A stretch of DNA of 64,000 nucleotides from Thermus oshimai DSM 12092 (GCF_000373145.1 NZ_KB890602.1:190-64189); one strand, 5' to 3'; numbered from the stretch's first letter, positions 25,970-38,847 are shown. Made by a program: numbers and translations. Notes: generated from the letters alone by a model not told the origin.

Positions 25970-27282
25970 TGCGGAGGCTCTTTTACGCCCTTTTCGCCCT
26001 CTTGGGCCTGTATGGGCTTTACTGGTACGCGGCGAACCGCCTGTTTGACGAGGGCTCCTACCAGAGGCGGGTGGCCTTCGGGAGCGTCTTCGTGCCCTAC
26101 GGCTGGGCCTACGCCCTTTTGGGCTACCTGGGGCTTGCCCTCCTCGTCCTCCTCTATAGCCTCCTCTACACCGCCTTCCTCCGCCAGAAGGGGAGGCGGT
26201 TGAGCCCCTGGCCCCTCTTCCTCCAGGGCCTGACCCACCTCTTCCTCTGGACCGTGGTCCTTTTGGCCTACTACCCCGTGGTCCAGGTGGTGGCGGCGAG
26301 CTTTGACCCCACCAACAACCTCTTCAGCTTCCGCCGCCCCGAGACGGGCTTCCTCCTCCTGGACGCCAAGGTCATCCCCTACCTCCCGAACCCCTCCCTG
26401 GAAAACTACGCCCGGCTGGTGGAAGGGGTGGTGCTCTACCCCTACCAGCTCCTCCTTCTCCTGGTGGCGGGGCTTAGCCTTCTTGGGGTGGGGGCTCTGG
26501 CCCTCCTCCGCCGGATGGTGGGGGATGGGGAAGGGCTCGAGCGCGGGCAGGGGCGGCTTCTCCTCCTCCTCGCCCTTTCCGTGTTTGCCCTGGCCCTTTC
26601 CCTTTCCCCGGGGCAGTTTACGGGTCAGGGCACGGAGACCAAGTTCCTCCTCTGGGTGCGGAACACCTTCCTCATCTCGGGGATGACCGGGCTCCTCGCC
26701 GTCCTCCTCACGGCCACCGCGGGGTACGCCTTCGCCCGCTTCCGCTTCCCTGGCCGCTACCCCCTCCTCCTCTTCTTCATCTTCGTGCAGATGTTCCCCG
26801 GGTTTTTGGCCCTGGTGGCCATCTACTACCTCCTTTCCCGCCTGGACCTCCTGAACACCTTCACCGGGCTGGTCCTGGCCTACTCGGGAGGGATCATCAG
26901 CTTCGGGACCTGGGTGTACAAGGGGTACCTGGAGAGCATCAGCCCGAGCCTCGAGGAGGCGGCCATGGTGGACGGGGCCACCAAGTGGCAGGTCTTCACC
27001 AAAATCCTCCTCCCCCTTTCCGCCCCCATGTTCGTCTTCATCTTCCTCCTGCAGTTCGTGGGCACCTACTCGGAGTTCGTCCTGGCCAACCTGGTCCTCA
27101 CGGGGGTGGAGAGCTGGAACGTGGGGGTGGGCCTGAGGAGCTTCACCACCGGCCAGTTCCAGACCAAGTGGGGGGTCTTCGCCGCGGCGAGCGTCTTAGG
27201 CTCCCTCCCCATCCTCTTTCTCTTCTACGGCTTCCAGCAGTACTTCGTGTCCGGCTACACCGCGGGGGCGGTGAAGGAATGA
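25969..27282 (+). CDS. malG: Maltose-type ABC permease, MalG-like, long form
   Basis: At 437 residues this is much longer than E. coli MalG (~296). The C-terminal ~230 residues are the normal permease domain (FLISGMTGLLAVLLTATAGYAF and the EAA loop EEAAMVDGATKWQVFTKILL). The N-terminal ~200 residues add several hydrophobic segments (near residues 4-22, 43-65, 83-105, 150-170 and 195-210), so total topology is expanded. Similar long forms occur in some Thermus/Deinococcus sugar systems. Its stop overlaps the GH13 start. Confidence 0.88.
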   Translation: MRRLFYALFALLGLYGLYWYAANRLFDEGSYQRRVAFGSVFVPYGWAYALLGYLGLALLVLLYSLLYTAFLRQKGRRLSPWPLFLQGLTHLFLWTVVLLAYYPVVQVVAASFDPTNNLFSFRRPETGFLLLDAKVIPYLPNPSLENYARLVEGVVLYPYQLLLLLVAGLSLLGVGALALLRRMVGDGEGLERGQGRLLLLLALSVFALALSLSPGQFTGQGTETKFLLWVRNTFLISGMTGLLAVLLTATAGYAFARFRFPGRYPLLLFFIFVQMFPGFLALVAIYYLLSRLDLLNTFTGLVLAYSGGIISFGTWVYKGYLESISPSLEEAAMVDGATKWQVFTKILLPLSAPMFVFIFLLQFVGTYSEFVLANLVLTGVESWNVGVGLRSFTTGQFQTKWGVFAAASVLGSLPILFLFYGFQQYFVSGYTAGAVKE

Positions 27283-28997
27283 GGCACGACCTGGAGCACC
27301 TGGACCCCCCGTTCCCTGGGCTTGGGGAGGAGGTGGAGTTCCGCCTGGAAACCCGCGCCCGGGAGGGCCTTTTCCTCTACCAAAGGGACGGGGAGGTGCA
27401 CGCCAAGCCCATGAGCCCCTTCCCCGGGGGGCTTCGGGTGCGGGTCCGGGTGGGGGAGAGCCCCTTTCGCTACCTCTTCCGCCTCCCGGAGGGGTTTTTC
27501 GGAAGCCACGGCCTGGAAAAGACCCTGCCCCGCTATGACCGCTTCTTCCACCTCCTGGCCGGTCCCCCCTTGCCCCCTTCCTGGGCCTTGGGGGCCGTGT
27601 TCTACCAGATCTTCCCCGACCGCTTCCGGCAGGGGCGGCCTGGGCTCGCCCCAAAGGACGGGGCCTGGACCCTCGGGGGAAGGCCCATCCGCAGGAAGGC
27701 CTGGCACGAGCCTCCGGGGCCGGAAGGGGCCTTGGAGTTCTACGGGGGGGACCTCTTCGGGGTGGTGGAGGCCCTTCCCTACCTGAAGGCCCTGGGGGTG
27801 GAGGTCCTCTACCTCACCCCCATCTTCCAAAGCCCCTCCAGCCACCGCTACGACACCGAGGACTACCTGCGGGTGGACCCCCACCTGGGGGGCGAGGAGG
27901 CCCTGAGGGCCCTGTACGAGGCCTTGGAGGCGGGGGGCATGCGGCTCGTGCTGGACGGGGTCTTCAACCACGTGGGGGCCACCCACCCCTGGTTCCGCCG
28001 CGCCCTGGAGGAGCCGGAAAGCCCCGAGCGGGGGATGTTCACCTTTTACCCCGATGGGAGCTACGCCAGCTTTTGGGGGGTAAAGAGCATGCCCAAGCTG
28101 GACTACGCCTCCCCGCTCACCCAGGAGCGCTTCGTCTACGCCCCCAAGGCCCCCATCCGCCACTGGATGCGCCTCTGCCACGGCTGGCGGCTGGACGTGG
28201 CCCATTCCATCGGGGAGGGGGGGACGGACCGGGAAAACCCCCGCTGGCTTAGGGCCCTGGCCCTGGCGGCCAAGGAGGCCCGGGAGGACGCCTTGGTGTT
28301 TGGGGAGCTCTCCTACGACACCATCCCCACCTTGAGGGCCCACACCCTGGACGGGGCCATGCACTACGCGGGCTTCGCCCACCCGGTCATGGCCTGGCTT
28401 TCGGGCCGGGACCACGAGGGAAGGCCGGTGGACCTGGACGCGGAGGGGCTTTGGGGGGTGCTCTTCGACCACTACGCCGCCCTTCCCCTAGGGCTCCGCC
28501 AGAGCATGTACACCCTCCTCTCCTCCCACGACATCCCCCGGGCCCTGTGGCGGCTTAAGGGGGACAAGGACCGCCTCCGGCTGGCCTACGCCCTCCTCTT
28601 CGCCTTCCCGGGAAGCCCGGCCATCTACTACGGGGACGAGGTGGGCCTCTCCCAGCCGAACCCCTACGGGGAGTGGCGGGGGGACCCCTACTGCCGCGCC
28701 CCCTTCCCCTGGGACGAGTCCCTTTGGGATAAGGGCCTTCTCGCCTTCATCCAAAGGCTCGTGGCCCTGAAGAAGGGCCTCCTCCCTTTGCGGCAAGGAA
28801 GCCTCCTTCCCCTCAAGGCCCCTAAAGGGGTGCTGGCCTTCAGGCGGCGCCATGGGAAAGAGGAGGTCTGGGCCTTTTTCGCCCCGGAAGGGGCTAGGCT
28901 TCGGCTTCCTAGGGGGGAGGACCTCCTCACGGGGGAGGTCCTGGAGGGGGAGGTGGAGCGCAGTTTCCTCCTCTTCCGGCCCGCCCCGGTATCCTGA
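27279..28997 (+). CDS. GH13 alpha-amylase family enzyme (neopullulanase-like)
   Basis: The 572-residue protein has no signal peptide, so it acts on imported malto-oligosaccharides, cyclodextrins or similar substrates. An N-terminal beta domain precedes the catalytic barrel with conserved regions LDGVFNHVG, GWRLDVAHSIG (nucleophile Asp), LVFGELSYDT (acid/base Glu) and LSSHDIPR (third acid). VFYQIFPDRF is typical of neopullulanase/cyclomaltodextrinase-type GH13. The exact substrate is uncertain. The ATG overlaps the malG stop (ATGA); the frame is open further up but inside malG. Confidence 0.9.
   Translation: MRHDLEHLDPPFPGLGEEVEFRLETRAREGLFLYQRDGEVHAKPMSPFPGGLRVRVRVGESPFRYLFRLPEGFFGSHGLEKTLPRYDRFFHLLAGPPLPPSWALGAVFYQIFPDRFRQGRPGLAPKDGAWTLGGRPIRRKAWHEPPGPEGALEFYGGDLFGVVEALPYLKALGVEVLYLTPIFQSPSSHRYDTEDYLRVDPHLGGEEALRALYEALEAGGMRLVLDGVFNHVGATHPWFRRALEEPESPERGMFTFYPDGSYASFWGVKSMPKLDYASPLTQERFVYAPKAPIRHWMRLCHGWRLDVAHSIGEGGTDRENPRWLRALALAAKEAREDALVFGELSYDTIPTLRAHTLDGAMHYAGFAHPVMAWLSGRDHEGRPVDLDAEGLWGVLFDHYAALPLGLRQSMYTLLSSHDIPRALWRLKGDKDRLRLAYALLFAFPGSPAIYYGDEVGLSQPNPYGEWRGDPYCRAPFPWDESLWDKGLLAFIQRLVALKKGLLPLRQGSLLPLKAPKGVLAFRRRHGKEEVWAFFAPEGARLRLPRGEDLLTGEVLEGEVERSFLLFRPAPVS
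28990..28995 (+). promoter_or_regulatory. -10 box of small gene at 29002 (leaderless)
   Basis: TATCCT overlaps the stop region of the GH13 gene and lies six bases before the ATG. The same TATCCTGAA(A/G)G block precedes the antitoxin start at 39092 on the other strand. Confidence 0.4.
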
Positions 28998-29001
28998 AGG
29001 C

Positions 29002-29193
29002 ATGGGCATCCGGAGGCTCTGGCGGGCCCTGGTCCTTTGGGGACGCGTCTTGGGCGGGGTGCGGGCCTTTTGGCGGAGGTTACCCCCCGGGCGGCGGGCT
29101 GAGCTTCTCGCCTTCCTCCTAAGCCTCCTCCCCTTTAGGCCCCTCCGCTGGCTGGGGGCCCTCCTGGGGCTCTTGGCCGCCCTCAGAAGGTGA
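29002..29193 (+). CDS. Small basic hydrophobic protein, unknown
   Basis: The 63-residue product is rich in Arg, Leu and Trp (MGIRRLWRALVLWGRVLGGV, later RAELLAFLLSLLPFRPLRWL), suggesting a membrane-associated helical hairpin. I recognise no family. Support for a real gene: a TANNNT box at leaderless spacing, position in an otherwise empty 200-base gap, and Thermus-like codon use. It ends 13 bases before the purB start; linkage to purine genes may be chance. Confidence 0.5.
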   Translation: MGIRRLWRALVLWGRVLGGVRAFWRRLPPGRRAELLAFLLSLLPFRPLRWLGALLGLLAALRR

Positions 29194-29199
29194 TACCCT
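29191..29199 (+). promoter_or_regulatory. Extended -10 promoter of purB (leaderless)
   Basis: TGATACCCT has the TGN extension plus TACCCT and ends seven bases before the purB ATG at 29207; no ribosome-binding site is present. Confidence 0.5.
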
Positions 29200-29206
29200 A
29201 AGGGCC

Positions 29207-30517
29207 ATGATCGCCCGCTACCAGACGGAGGAGATGCGGGCCCTCTGGTCGGAGGCCAGCCGCTACCGGACCTGGGCCCGGGTGGAGGCCTACGCCCTCG
29301 AGGCCTGGGAGGCCCTGGGGGAGGTGCCCAAGGGCACCGCGGCCAGCCTCCTCAAGGCCCTAGAGGAAAAGCCCCTGGACGAGCGCTTCGCCCTGCGGGT
29401 GGCGGAGCTTGAGGAGGTCACCCGGCACGACCTGGTGGCCTTCACCCGGGCCCTGGTGGAGTGGACGGGGGACGAGGAGGTGGCCCGCTACCTCCACCTC
29501 GGCCTCACCAGCTCGGACATCGTGGACACCGCCCAGAACTTCCTCCTGAAGGAGGCCCTGGGCCTGGTCCTGGAGGAGCTTAAGGGGGTGGAGGAGGCCC
29601 TAAAAGCCCTCGCCCTCCGCTACAAGAAGACCCCGGCCATCGGCCGCACCCACGGGGTGCACGCGGAGCCCACCAGCTTCGGCCTCCGCTTCCTCTCCTT
29701 CTTTTCCGCCTTCCTCCGGGACGAGGAAAGGCTGAAGAGGGCGCGGGAGGGGATTGGGGTGGCCATGCTCTCGGGCTCCGTGGGCAACTACGCCCACGTG
29801 CCCCCCGAGGTGGAGGCCCACGTGGCCCGGCGGCTGGGCCTCGTCCCGGAGCCCATCTCCACCCAGGTGGTCCCCCGGGACCGGCACGCGGAGGTCCTCG
29901 CCGCCTTGGCCCTCCTCGGGGGGAACCTGGAGCGGGTGGCGGTGGAGCTCCGCCACCTCCAGCGCACGGAGGTCCTCGAGGCCCAAGAGCCCTTCCGCGA
30001 GGGGCAGACGGGAAGCTCCTCCATGCCCCACAAGAAGAACCCCGTGGGCCTGGAAAACCTCACCGGGATGGCCCGCCTCCTTAGGGGCTACCTGGGGCCG
30101 GCCCTGGAGAACATCGCCCTCTGGCACGAGCGGGACATCGCCCACTCCTCCGTGGAGCGGGTGGTCCTCCCGGACGCCACCACCCTGGCCCACTACGCCC
30201 TGAGGCGGCTTAAGGGGATCCTGGATGGCCTGGTGGTCTTTGAGGACCGCATCCGGGCCAACCTGGACCTCACCCGGGGCCTGGTCTACTCCCAAAGGGT
30301 CCTCAACGCCCTCATCGCCCACGGGCTTCCCCGGGACCGGGCCTACGCCCTGGTGCAGCGGAACGCCCTTAAGAGCTGGGAGGAGGGGGTTTCTTTCCGG
30401 GAGCTACTGGAAAGGGACCCGGAAAACCCCCTGAAGGGGGAGGCCTTGGCCGCCCTCTTTGACCCCGGCTACTACCTCCGCCACGTGGACGCCATCTACG
30501 CCCGGTTTGGGCTTTAA
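29207..30517 (+). CDS. purB: Adenylosuccinate lyase
   Basis: It catalyses two eliminations of fumarate in purine synthesis: SAICAR to AICAR and adenylosuccinate to AMP. The 436 residues have the fumarase/aspartase signature GSSSMPHKKNP near residue 267, the HLGLTSSDIVDTAQN region, and IGRTHGVHAEPTSFG. Length is typical. The Thermus purine genes purC-S-Q-L-F follow, separated by a decayed toxin-antitoxin remnant and a new promoter. Confidence 0.97.
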   Translation: MIARYQTEEMRALWSEASRYRTWARVEAYALEAWEALGEVPKGTAASLLKALEEKPLDERFALRVAELEEVTRHDLVAFTRALVEWTGDEEVARYLHLGLTSSDIVDTAQNFLLKEALGLVLEELKGVEEALKALALRYKKTPAIGRTHGVHAEPTSFGLRFLSFFSAFLRDEERLKRAREGIGVAMLSGSVGNYAHVPPEVEAHVARRLGLVPEPISTQVVPRDRHAEVLAALALLGGNLERVAVELRHLQRTEVLEAQEPFREGQTGSSSMPHKKNPVGLENLTGMARLLRGYLGPALENIALWHERDIAHSSVERVVLPDATTLAHYALRRLKGILDGLVVFEDRIRANLDLTRGLVYSQRVLNALIAHGLPRDRAYALVQRNALKSWEEGVSFRELLERDPENPLKGEALAALFDPGYYLRHVDAIYARFGL

Positions 30518-30697
30518 GATGGGGGTATACCCCAGTTCCCGCGCATCGCCGTGGCCGCCCTTCTCCGGCGCCTGGCCCATGGGGAGCGCCCGGAAGACCT
30601 TCTCCGGGATTATCCCCAGCTCACCCTCGAGGACATCCAGGAGGCTTTGGCCTACGCCGCTTGGCGTTTGGAGGAGGAAGCGCACGCCCTTGCATGA
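30518..30697 (+). pseudogene. Truncated DUF433 antitoxin remnant
   Basis: The frame from 30518 to the TGA at 30695-30697 reads DGGIPQFPRIAVAALLRRLA, then GERPEDLLRDYPQLTLEDIQ and EALAYAAWRLEEEAHALA. DUF433 antitoxins usually start about 20-25 residues earlier with a DPxxxGGxP region and continue in this way, so the 5' part is missing, cut at the purB stop. No ATG exists in frame; GTG at 30551 could make a 48-residue piece. It overlaps the following toxin remnant as ATGA, the original module layout. Confidence 0.65.
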
Positions 30698-30993
30698 GGC
30701 TTTTGGTGGCCATGAACCTCTCCCCTAGGTGGCGGGAGGCCCTTTGGTGGGGGGAAGTGGGCCCGCCCGATGAGGTGCTTTTCGCCTGGGCGCGCGAATC
30801 GGGCTACATTATCCTTACCGCCGATCTAGACTTTTCCCGCCTTCTTGCCTTGACCGGAAGCAAAGGGCCCAGCGTGATCCTCCTTCGGCGGAGCCCCCGG
30901 AGGCCCTGGAGCCGGTTCTGGAGATTTGGCCAGGCCTTGGAGGAAGGGGCCATCGGACGGCACCCGCCTCCTTCCCCTTTAGGGGCGGGGTAG
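30694..30993 (+). pseudogene. Decayed DUF5615 (PIN-like) toxin remnant
   Basis: The start MRLLVAMNLSPRWREAL matches DUF5615 toxins, though the usual Asp in LVDMNLSP is Ala. About eight residues seem lost before the WGEVGPPDE region, then ESGYIILTADLDFSRLLAL and GPSVILLR are good. After 30890 the family continues in other frames: PEALEPVLEIW (30897-30929), QALEEGAI back in frame (30931-30954), and DGTRLLPL-stop (30956-30982). At least three indels are needed, so the toxin is almost certainly dead. It sits between purB and the purC promoter. Confidence 0.65.
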
Positions 30994-30996
30994 AAT
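30991..30996 (+). promoter_or_regulatory. -10 box of purC operon
   Basis: TAGAAT lies 32 bases before the purC ATG at 31029, giving a short leader. A weak GGGC/GCCC hairpin (31005-31018 region) is possible; I see no purine riboswitch. Confidence 0.45.
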
Positions 30997-31028
30997 GGCC
31001 TAAAGGGCTTTCGCGCCCGGGGGCAGGC

Positions 31029-31718
31029 ATGGAGAAGCTATACGAGGGCAAGGCAAAGATCCTCTACCCGGAAGGGGAGCACCTCCGCGTCTACTTCAAG
31101 GACGAGGCCACGGCCTTCAACGCCCAGAAAAGGGGGGTCATCCCGGGCAAGGGGGTGGTGAACAACAAGGTCTCCGCGGCCCTTTTCCGCCTCCTCATGG
31201 CCCAGGGCATCCCCACCCATTTCCTGGAGGAGCTTTCCGACCGGGAGATGCGGGTGAAGCGGGTGGAGATCATCCCCCTCGAGGTCATCGTCCGCTACCG
31301 GGCGGCGGGCAGCTTCGCCCGGCGCTACGGCCTGGAGGAGGGCATGCCCCTTAGGGCCCCTTTGGTGGAGTTCTCCCTCAAGAACGACGCCTTAGGGGAC
31401 CCCTTGATCTGCAAGGAGGCGGTGCTCGCCCTGGGGCTCGCCACGGAAGAGGAGGTGGAAACCCTCACCCGCCTGGCCCTAAGGACGGGGGAGGTCCTAA
31501 GGGCCTTCTTCCTGGAGCGGGGGCTTGAGCTTGTGGACTTCAAGCTGGAGTTCGGCCGCCACGGGGGGGAGATCCTCCTCGCGGACGAGATCAGCCCGGA
31601 CACCATGCGGCTTTGGGACCTGAAGACCGGCGAGCCCATGGACAAGGACCGTTTCCGCAAGGACCTGGGGGGTGTGGAGGAGGCCTACCAAGAGGTCCTG
31701 AGGCGGGTGTTGGGGTGA
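31029..31718 (+). CDS. purC: SAICAR synthetase
   Basis: It joins CAIR and aspartate using ATP to make SAICAR. The 229 residues show [14 protein letters not shown], the signature [20 protein letters not shown], the ligand region [10 protein letters not shown] and [14 protein letters not shown]. This is the compact bacterial PurC. It is the first gene of the purC-S-Q-HAD-L-F unit, where neighbours overlap by 4-8 bases or share stop and start regions, so it is one operon. Confidence 0.97.
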   Translation: MEKLYEGKAKILYPEGEHLRVYFKDEATAFNAQKRGVIPGKGVVNNKVSAALFRLLMAQGIPTHFLEELSDREMRVKRVEIIPLEVIVRYRAAGSFARRYGLEEGMPLRAPLVEFSLKNDALGDPLICKEAVLALGLATEEEVETLTRLALRTGEVLRAFFLERGLELVDFKLEFGRHGGEILLADEISPDTMRLWDLKTGEPMDKDRFRKDLGGVEEAYQEVLRRVLG

Positions 31719-31720
31719 AG

Positions 31721-31969
31721 ATGCGCTACCAGGCGACCATTCTCATAGAGCTCAAAGAGGGCATCCTGGACCCCCAGGGCCGGGCGGTGGAGGGGGTCCT
31801 AAAGGGCCTAGGCCACGAGGTGGAGGCGGTGCGGGTGGGGAAGGTCTTGGAGGTGGTCTTCCCCGCAAGCGGCGAGGCGGAGGCCCGGGAAAAGGCCCAG
31901 GCCATGGCCCGCCTCCTGGCGAACCCCGTGATGGAAACCTGGACCCTGGAGGCCTTGAAACCCCTATGA
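31721..31969 (+). CDS. purS: FGAM synthase small subunit PurS
   Basis: PurS bridges PurQ and PurL in the three-part formylglycinamidine synthase. The 82-residue product reads [20 protein letters not shown] and keeps the [22 protein letters not shown] core and [13 protein letters not shown] end. A GTG at 31715, overlapping the purC stop, would add two residues (MK) and is a real alternative, since other operon members overlap in this way. It overlaps purQ by four bases. Confidence 0.95.
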   Translation: MRYQATILIELKEGILDPQGRAVEGVLKGLGHEVEAVRVGKVLEVVFPASGEAEAREKAQAMARLLANPVMETWTLEALKPL

Positions 31970-32643
31970 GGTGGGCCATCGTCCGCTTCCCCGGCTCCAA
32001 CTGCGACGAGGACGCCCGCTTTGCCTTTGAGCGGGCGGGGATGGAGGCGGAGTTCGTCTGGCACACGGAGCGGGAGCTAAAGGGCTTTGACGGGGTCTTC
32101 CTCCCCGGGGGGTTCAGCTACGGGGACTACCTCCGTGCGGGGGCCCTGGCCGCCAAGAGCCCCATCATGGAGGAGGTCCGGCGGTTCGCCCGGGAGGGGC
32201 GGTACGTGATCGGGGTGTGCAACGGCTTCCAGGTCCTCACGGAGGCCGGGCTTCTCCCCGGGGCCCTCCTCGCCAACCTCAACCTCCACTTCACCTGCAA
32301 GTGGGTGGGGGTGCGGGTGGAGCGGAACGACCTCCCCTTCACCCGGCGGTACGAGAAGGGCCAGGTCCTGAGGCTGCCCATCGCCCACGCGGAGGGGCGG
32401 TACTACGCGGACCCCGAGACCTTGAGCCGCTTGGAGGGGGAGGGCCTCATCCTCTTCCGCTACGCCCCCTTAAAGGGGGAGGAGGACTATAATCCCAACG
32501 GGAGCCTTCTGGACATCGCGGGCATCGTGAACGAAGGGGGGAATGTTCTGGGGATGATGCCCCACCCCGAGCGGGCGGTGGACGAGGTCCTGGGGGGGAC
32601 GGACGGCCTGCCCCTTTTCCTGGGCCTGAAGGAGGGAAGATGA
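31966..32643 (+). CDS. purQ: FGAM synthase glutaminase subunit PurQ
   Basis: PurQ releases ammonia from glutamine for FGAM synthesis. The 225-residue class I amidotransferase has [10 protein letters not shown] near the N-terminus, [15 protein letters not shown], the nucleophile elbow GVCNGFQVL and the His-Glu pair in [11 protein letters not shown]. The ATG overlaps the purS stop, and its own stop overlaps the following HAD gene, which separates it from purL. Confidence 0.97.
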   Translation: MRWAIVRFPGSNCDEDARFAFERAGMEAEFVWHTERELKGFDGVFLPGGFSYGDYLRAGALAAKSPIMEEVRRFAREGRYVIGVCNGFQVLTEAGLLPGALLANLNLHFTCKWVGVRVERNDLPFTRRYEKGQVLRLPIAHAEGRYYADPETLSRLEGEGLILFRYAPLKGEEDYNPNGSLLDIAGIVNEGGNVLGMMPHPERAVDEVLGGTDGLPLFLGLKEGR

Positions 32644-33353
32644 AACCCAAAGCCATCACCTTTGATTTCTGGGGCACCCTCTTCACCGAGGGGCCGGCGT
32701 TTTTGGAAAAGGTCATGCCCGCGCGGTACGAGATCCTCCTGGACGCCCTTTCCGAGGCCGGGCACCCCGCGGAGGAGGGGGAGGTGCGGGAGGCCTACCG
32801 GCAGGCGGCCCTGGCCTTTGAGGAGGCCTGGCGGGCGGGGGAGCACCTGTCCACCTACGACCGGGTGGCCCGCATCTTCGCCCTGCTGGGGGCCCCCCAC
32901 GACCCCGGCCTCATCGCCCTCACCGCGAGGAGGCTGGAGGAAAGCTCCCTCCTCGTGGACCTCACCCCCTTGCCGGGGGTTTCCGCCCTGAAGGAGCTCG
33001 CCAAGAGGTACCCGCTCGCCCTCGTCTCCGACACCGGCGTGACCCCGGGAAGGCTCCTCCGGGAGCACCTGAAAAGGCAGGGCCTGGACCTCTTCCAGGC
33101 CTATAGCTTCTCCGACGAGACCGGGTACGTGAAGCCCCGCCCGGAGGCCTTCCGGGTGGCCCTCGAGGCCCTGGGGGTGGCCCCGGAGGAGGCCCTCCAC
33201 GTGGGGGACCTGCCCCACACGGACATCAAGGGGGCCTTCGGCGCGGGCTACCCCTGGGCGGTCCAGTACGTGGGCCTGAAGGAGGTGAACGGGGAGGTGA
33301 AGCCCACGGCCAAGGTGAAGGACCACCGCGAGCTCCTCCCCCTCCTCACGTGA
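32640..33353 (+). CDS. HAD-superfamily hydrolase within the purine operon
   Basis: The 237 residues have HAD motif I as [10 protein letters not shown], motif II LVSDTG, motif III near KPRPEAF and motif [15 protein letters not shown]. In motif I the second Asp of DxD, the general acid/base of phosphatases, is Trp; this occurs in some HAD subgroups, including dehalogenase-like ones, so the reaction is uncertain. It overlaps purQ by four bases and purL by one, so it is made with the FGAM synthase subunits. A phosphatase or metabolite-repair role is only a guess. Confidence 0.85.
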   Translation: MKPKAITFDFWGTLFTEGPAFLEKVMPARYEILLDALSEAGHPAEEGEVREAYRQAALAFEEAWRAGEHLSTYDRVARIFALLGAPHDPGLIALTARRLEESSLLVDLTPLPGVSALKELAKRYPLALVSDTGVTPGRLLREHLKRQGLDLFQAYSFSDETGYVKPRPEAFRVALEALGVAPEEALHVGDLPHTDIKGAFGAGYPWAVQYVGLKEVNGEVKPTAKVKDHRELLPLLT

Positions 33354-35522
33354 TGGAGACCCTGGCCCGCGAGCTCGGCATCCCCGAGGGGGAGTACCGG
33401 GAGATCCTGAGGCGCTTGGGCCGCGCCCCGAACCGGGTGGAGCTCCACCTCTTCAAGGTCATGTGGAGCGAGCACTGCGCCTACAAGAACTCCCGCCCCC
33501 TCCTCAAGGAGCTCCCCAAGGAGGGGGAGGCGGTCCTCCAGGGCCCGGGGGAGAACGCGGGGGTGGTGCGCATCGGGGAGGGGTGGGCGGTGGCCTTCAA
33601 GATCGAGAGCCACAACCACCCCTCCGCGGTGGAGCCCTTCCAGGGGGCGGCCACAGGGGTAGGGGGGATCATCCGGGACGTGATGAGCATGGGGGCCCGG
33701 CCCATCGCCCTCCTGGACTCCCTGCGCTTTGGCCCTCCTCTGGAGGCCAAGGGCCGCTACCTCCTCAAGGGGGTGGTCTCGGGCATCGCCTTCTACGGGA
33801 ACGCCATCGGGGTGCCCACGGTGGGGGGGGACCTCTACTTCCACGAGGGCTACCGGGAAAACCCCCTGGTGAACGCCATGTGCATCGGCCTCCTGCGGGA
33901 GGACAAGCTCAAGCGGAGCCGGGCCTCCTTGGGCCGGCCGGTCTACTACGCCGGGGCCAAGACGGGGCGGGACGGGATCGGCGGCGCGGCCTTCGCCAGC
34001 GAGGAGCTCTCGGAGGACAAGGAGAAGGACCGGCCCGCGGTCCAGGTGGGGGACCCCTTCCTGGGGAAGCTCCTCCTGGAGGCCACCCTCGAGGCCATCG
34101 AGGCCGATCTGGTGGAGGGCGTGCAGGACATGGGGGCGGCGGGGCTTACCAGCAGCCTGGCGGAGCTCGCCCACAAGTCCGGCCTCGGGGTGGAGCTCTT
34201 CCTGGACCGGGTCCCCACCCGGGAGGAGGGGATGGGGCCCATGGAGCTCCTCCTTTCCGAAAGCCAGGAGCGCATGGTCCTGGTGCCGAAGGAGGGGAAG
34301 GAGAAGGCCCTGGAGGAGGTCTTCCGCAAGTGGGGCTTGGACTGCGTGCCCGTGGCCCGCACCATCCCCGAGCCCGTCTTCCGGGTCCTCTTCCGGGGGG
34401 AGGTGGTGGCCGAGGTCCCCACGGAGGCCCTGGCCGAGGCCCCCACCTACGTGCGCCTGGCCCAGGAGGACCCGGAGATCCGGAGGAGGCGGGAAACCCC
34501 CATCCCCCCCCTTGCGGTGGACCCCAGGGAGGCCCTCCCCAAGCTCCTCGCCTCCCCCAACCTCGCAAGCCGGGAGGCGGTCTACGAGCGCTACGACCAC
34601 CAGGTGGGCACCCGCACCGCCCTCTCCCCGGGCCAGGGGGACGCGGCCGTGCTCTGGATCAAGGGCACCCACCTGGCCATCGCCGCCAAGGTGGACCAGA
34701 ACCCCCGCTACAGCCTCCTGGACCCCTACCTGGGGGCGGTCCACGCCCTGGCCGAGGCCAGCCGCAACGTGTCCGTGGTGGGGGCGAGGCCGCTTGCCTA
34801 CACCGACGGGCTCAACCTGGGAAGCCCCGAGACTCCGGAGGGCTACCACGAGCTCCGGGAGACGGTGCGGGGGCTGAAGGAGGCGAGCCTGGCCCTGGGG
34901 CTTCCCGTGGTCTCGGGGAACGTCTCCCTCTACAACGAGTCGGGGGGGCGGCGCATCCTCCCCACGGCCATGGTGGGGGTGGTGGGGGTTTTGGACGTGC
35001 GCCGGAGGGCGGGGATGGGCTTTAGGAGGCCCGGGGAGGTGGTCCTCCTCATCGGGGAGGAAAGGGGGCACCTGGGGGCCAGCGAGGCCCTTTGGGTCCT
35101 CCTGGGCCTCGAGGTGGGAAGCCCCCCGCCCATAGACCTCGCCCGGGAGAAGGCGGTGCAGGAGGCCATCCGCACCCTGGTGGCGGAAGGGGTCACGGAC
35201 ACCGCCCACGACGTGGCGGAGGGGGGTCTTTTGGTGGCCCTGGCGGAGATGACCTTCCCCTACGGGATCGGGGCCACGGTGGAGGTACGGGAGCGGGGCC
35301 CGGAGGCCCTCTTCGGGGAGGCCCCAAGCCGGGTCCTCTTCACCGTGCCCAAAGAAAAGCTCCCCGAGGCCACGGCCCGCCTCGAGGCCTGGGGCCTCCC
35401 CTACCGGGTCCTGGGGGAGACGGGGGGGAGGACGCTCACGGTCCTGACCCCCGAAGGGGTGCTAGAGTGGGGGGTGGACGAGCTCTTGGCGGCCTGGAAG
35501 AGGCCCCTACGGGAGGTGCTGG

Positions 35523-35530
<8 letters not shown>
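33353..35530 (+). CDS. purL: FGAM synthase large subunit PurL (small type)
   Basis: PurL makes FGAM from FGAR, ATP and ammonia supplied by PurQ. The 725 residues are the short PurL form that needs PurS and PurQ. Landmarks are [47 protein letters not shown], and the second half repeat [24 protein letters not shown] at 33350 could add one residue; ATG 33353 overlaps the HAD stop as TGATG. The stop overlaps purF by eight bases. Confidence 0.97.

Positions 35531-38843
<3,313 letters not shown>

Positions 38844-38847
<4 letters not shown>

Noticed and set aside
30994-31028. Purine riboswitch in the purC leader
   Set aside because: The leader is only about 30 bases, too short for a known purine riboswitch, and no conserved core is visible.
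32640-33353. HAD protein as a missing purine pathway enzyme
   Set aside because: Every known step encoded here already has its enzyme, and the altered motif I does not match any known purine enzyme; position alone is not enough.
33463-35025. Open frame of about 520 codons in another frame within purL
   Set aside because: The product is Gly/Pro/Ala/Arg-rich repetitive sequence, typical for an alternative frame of a GC-rich gene.
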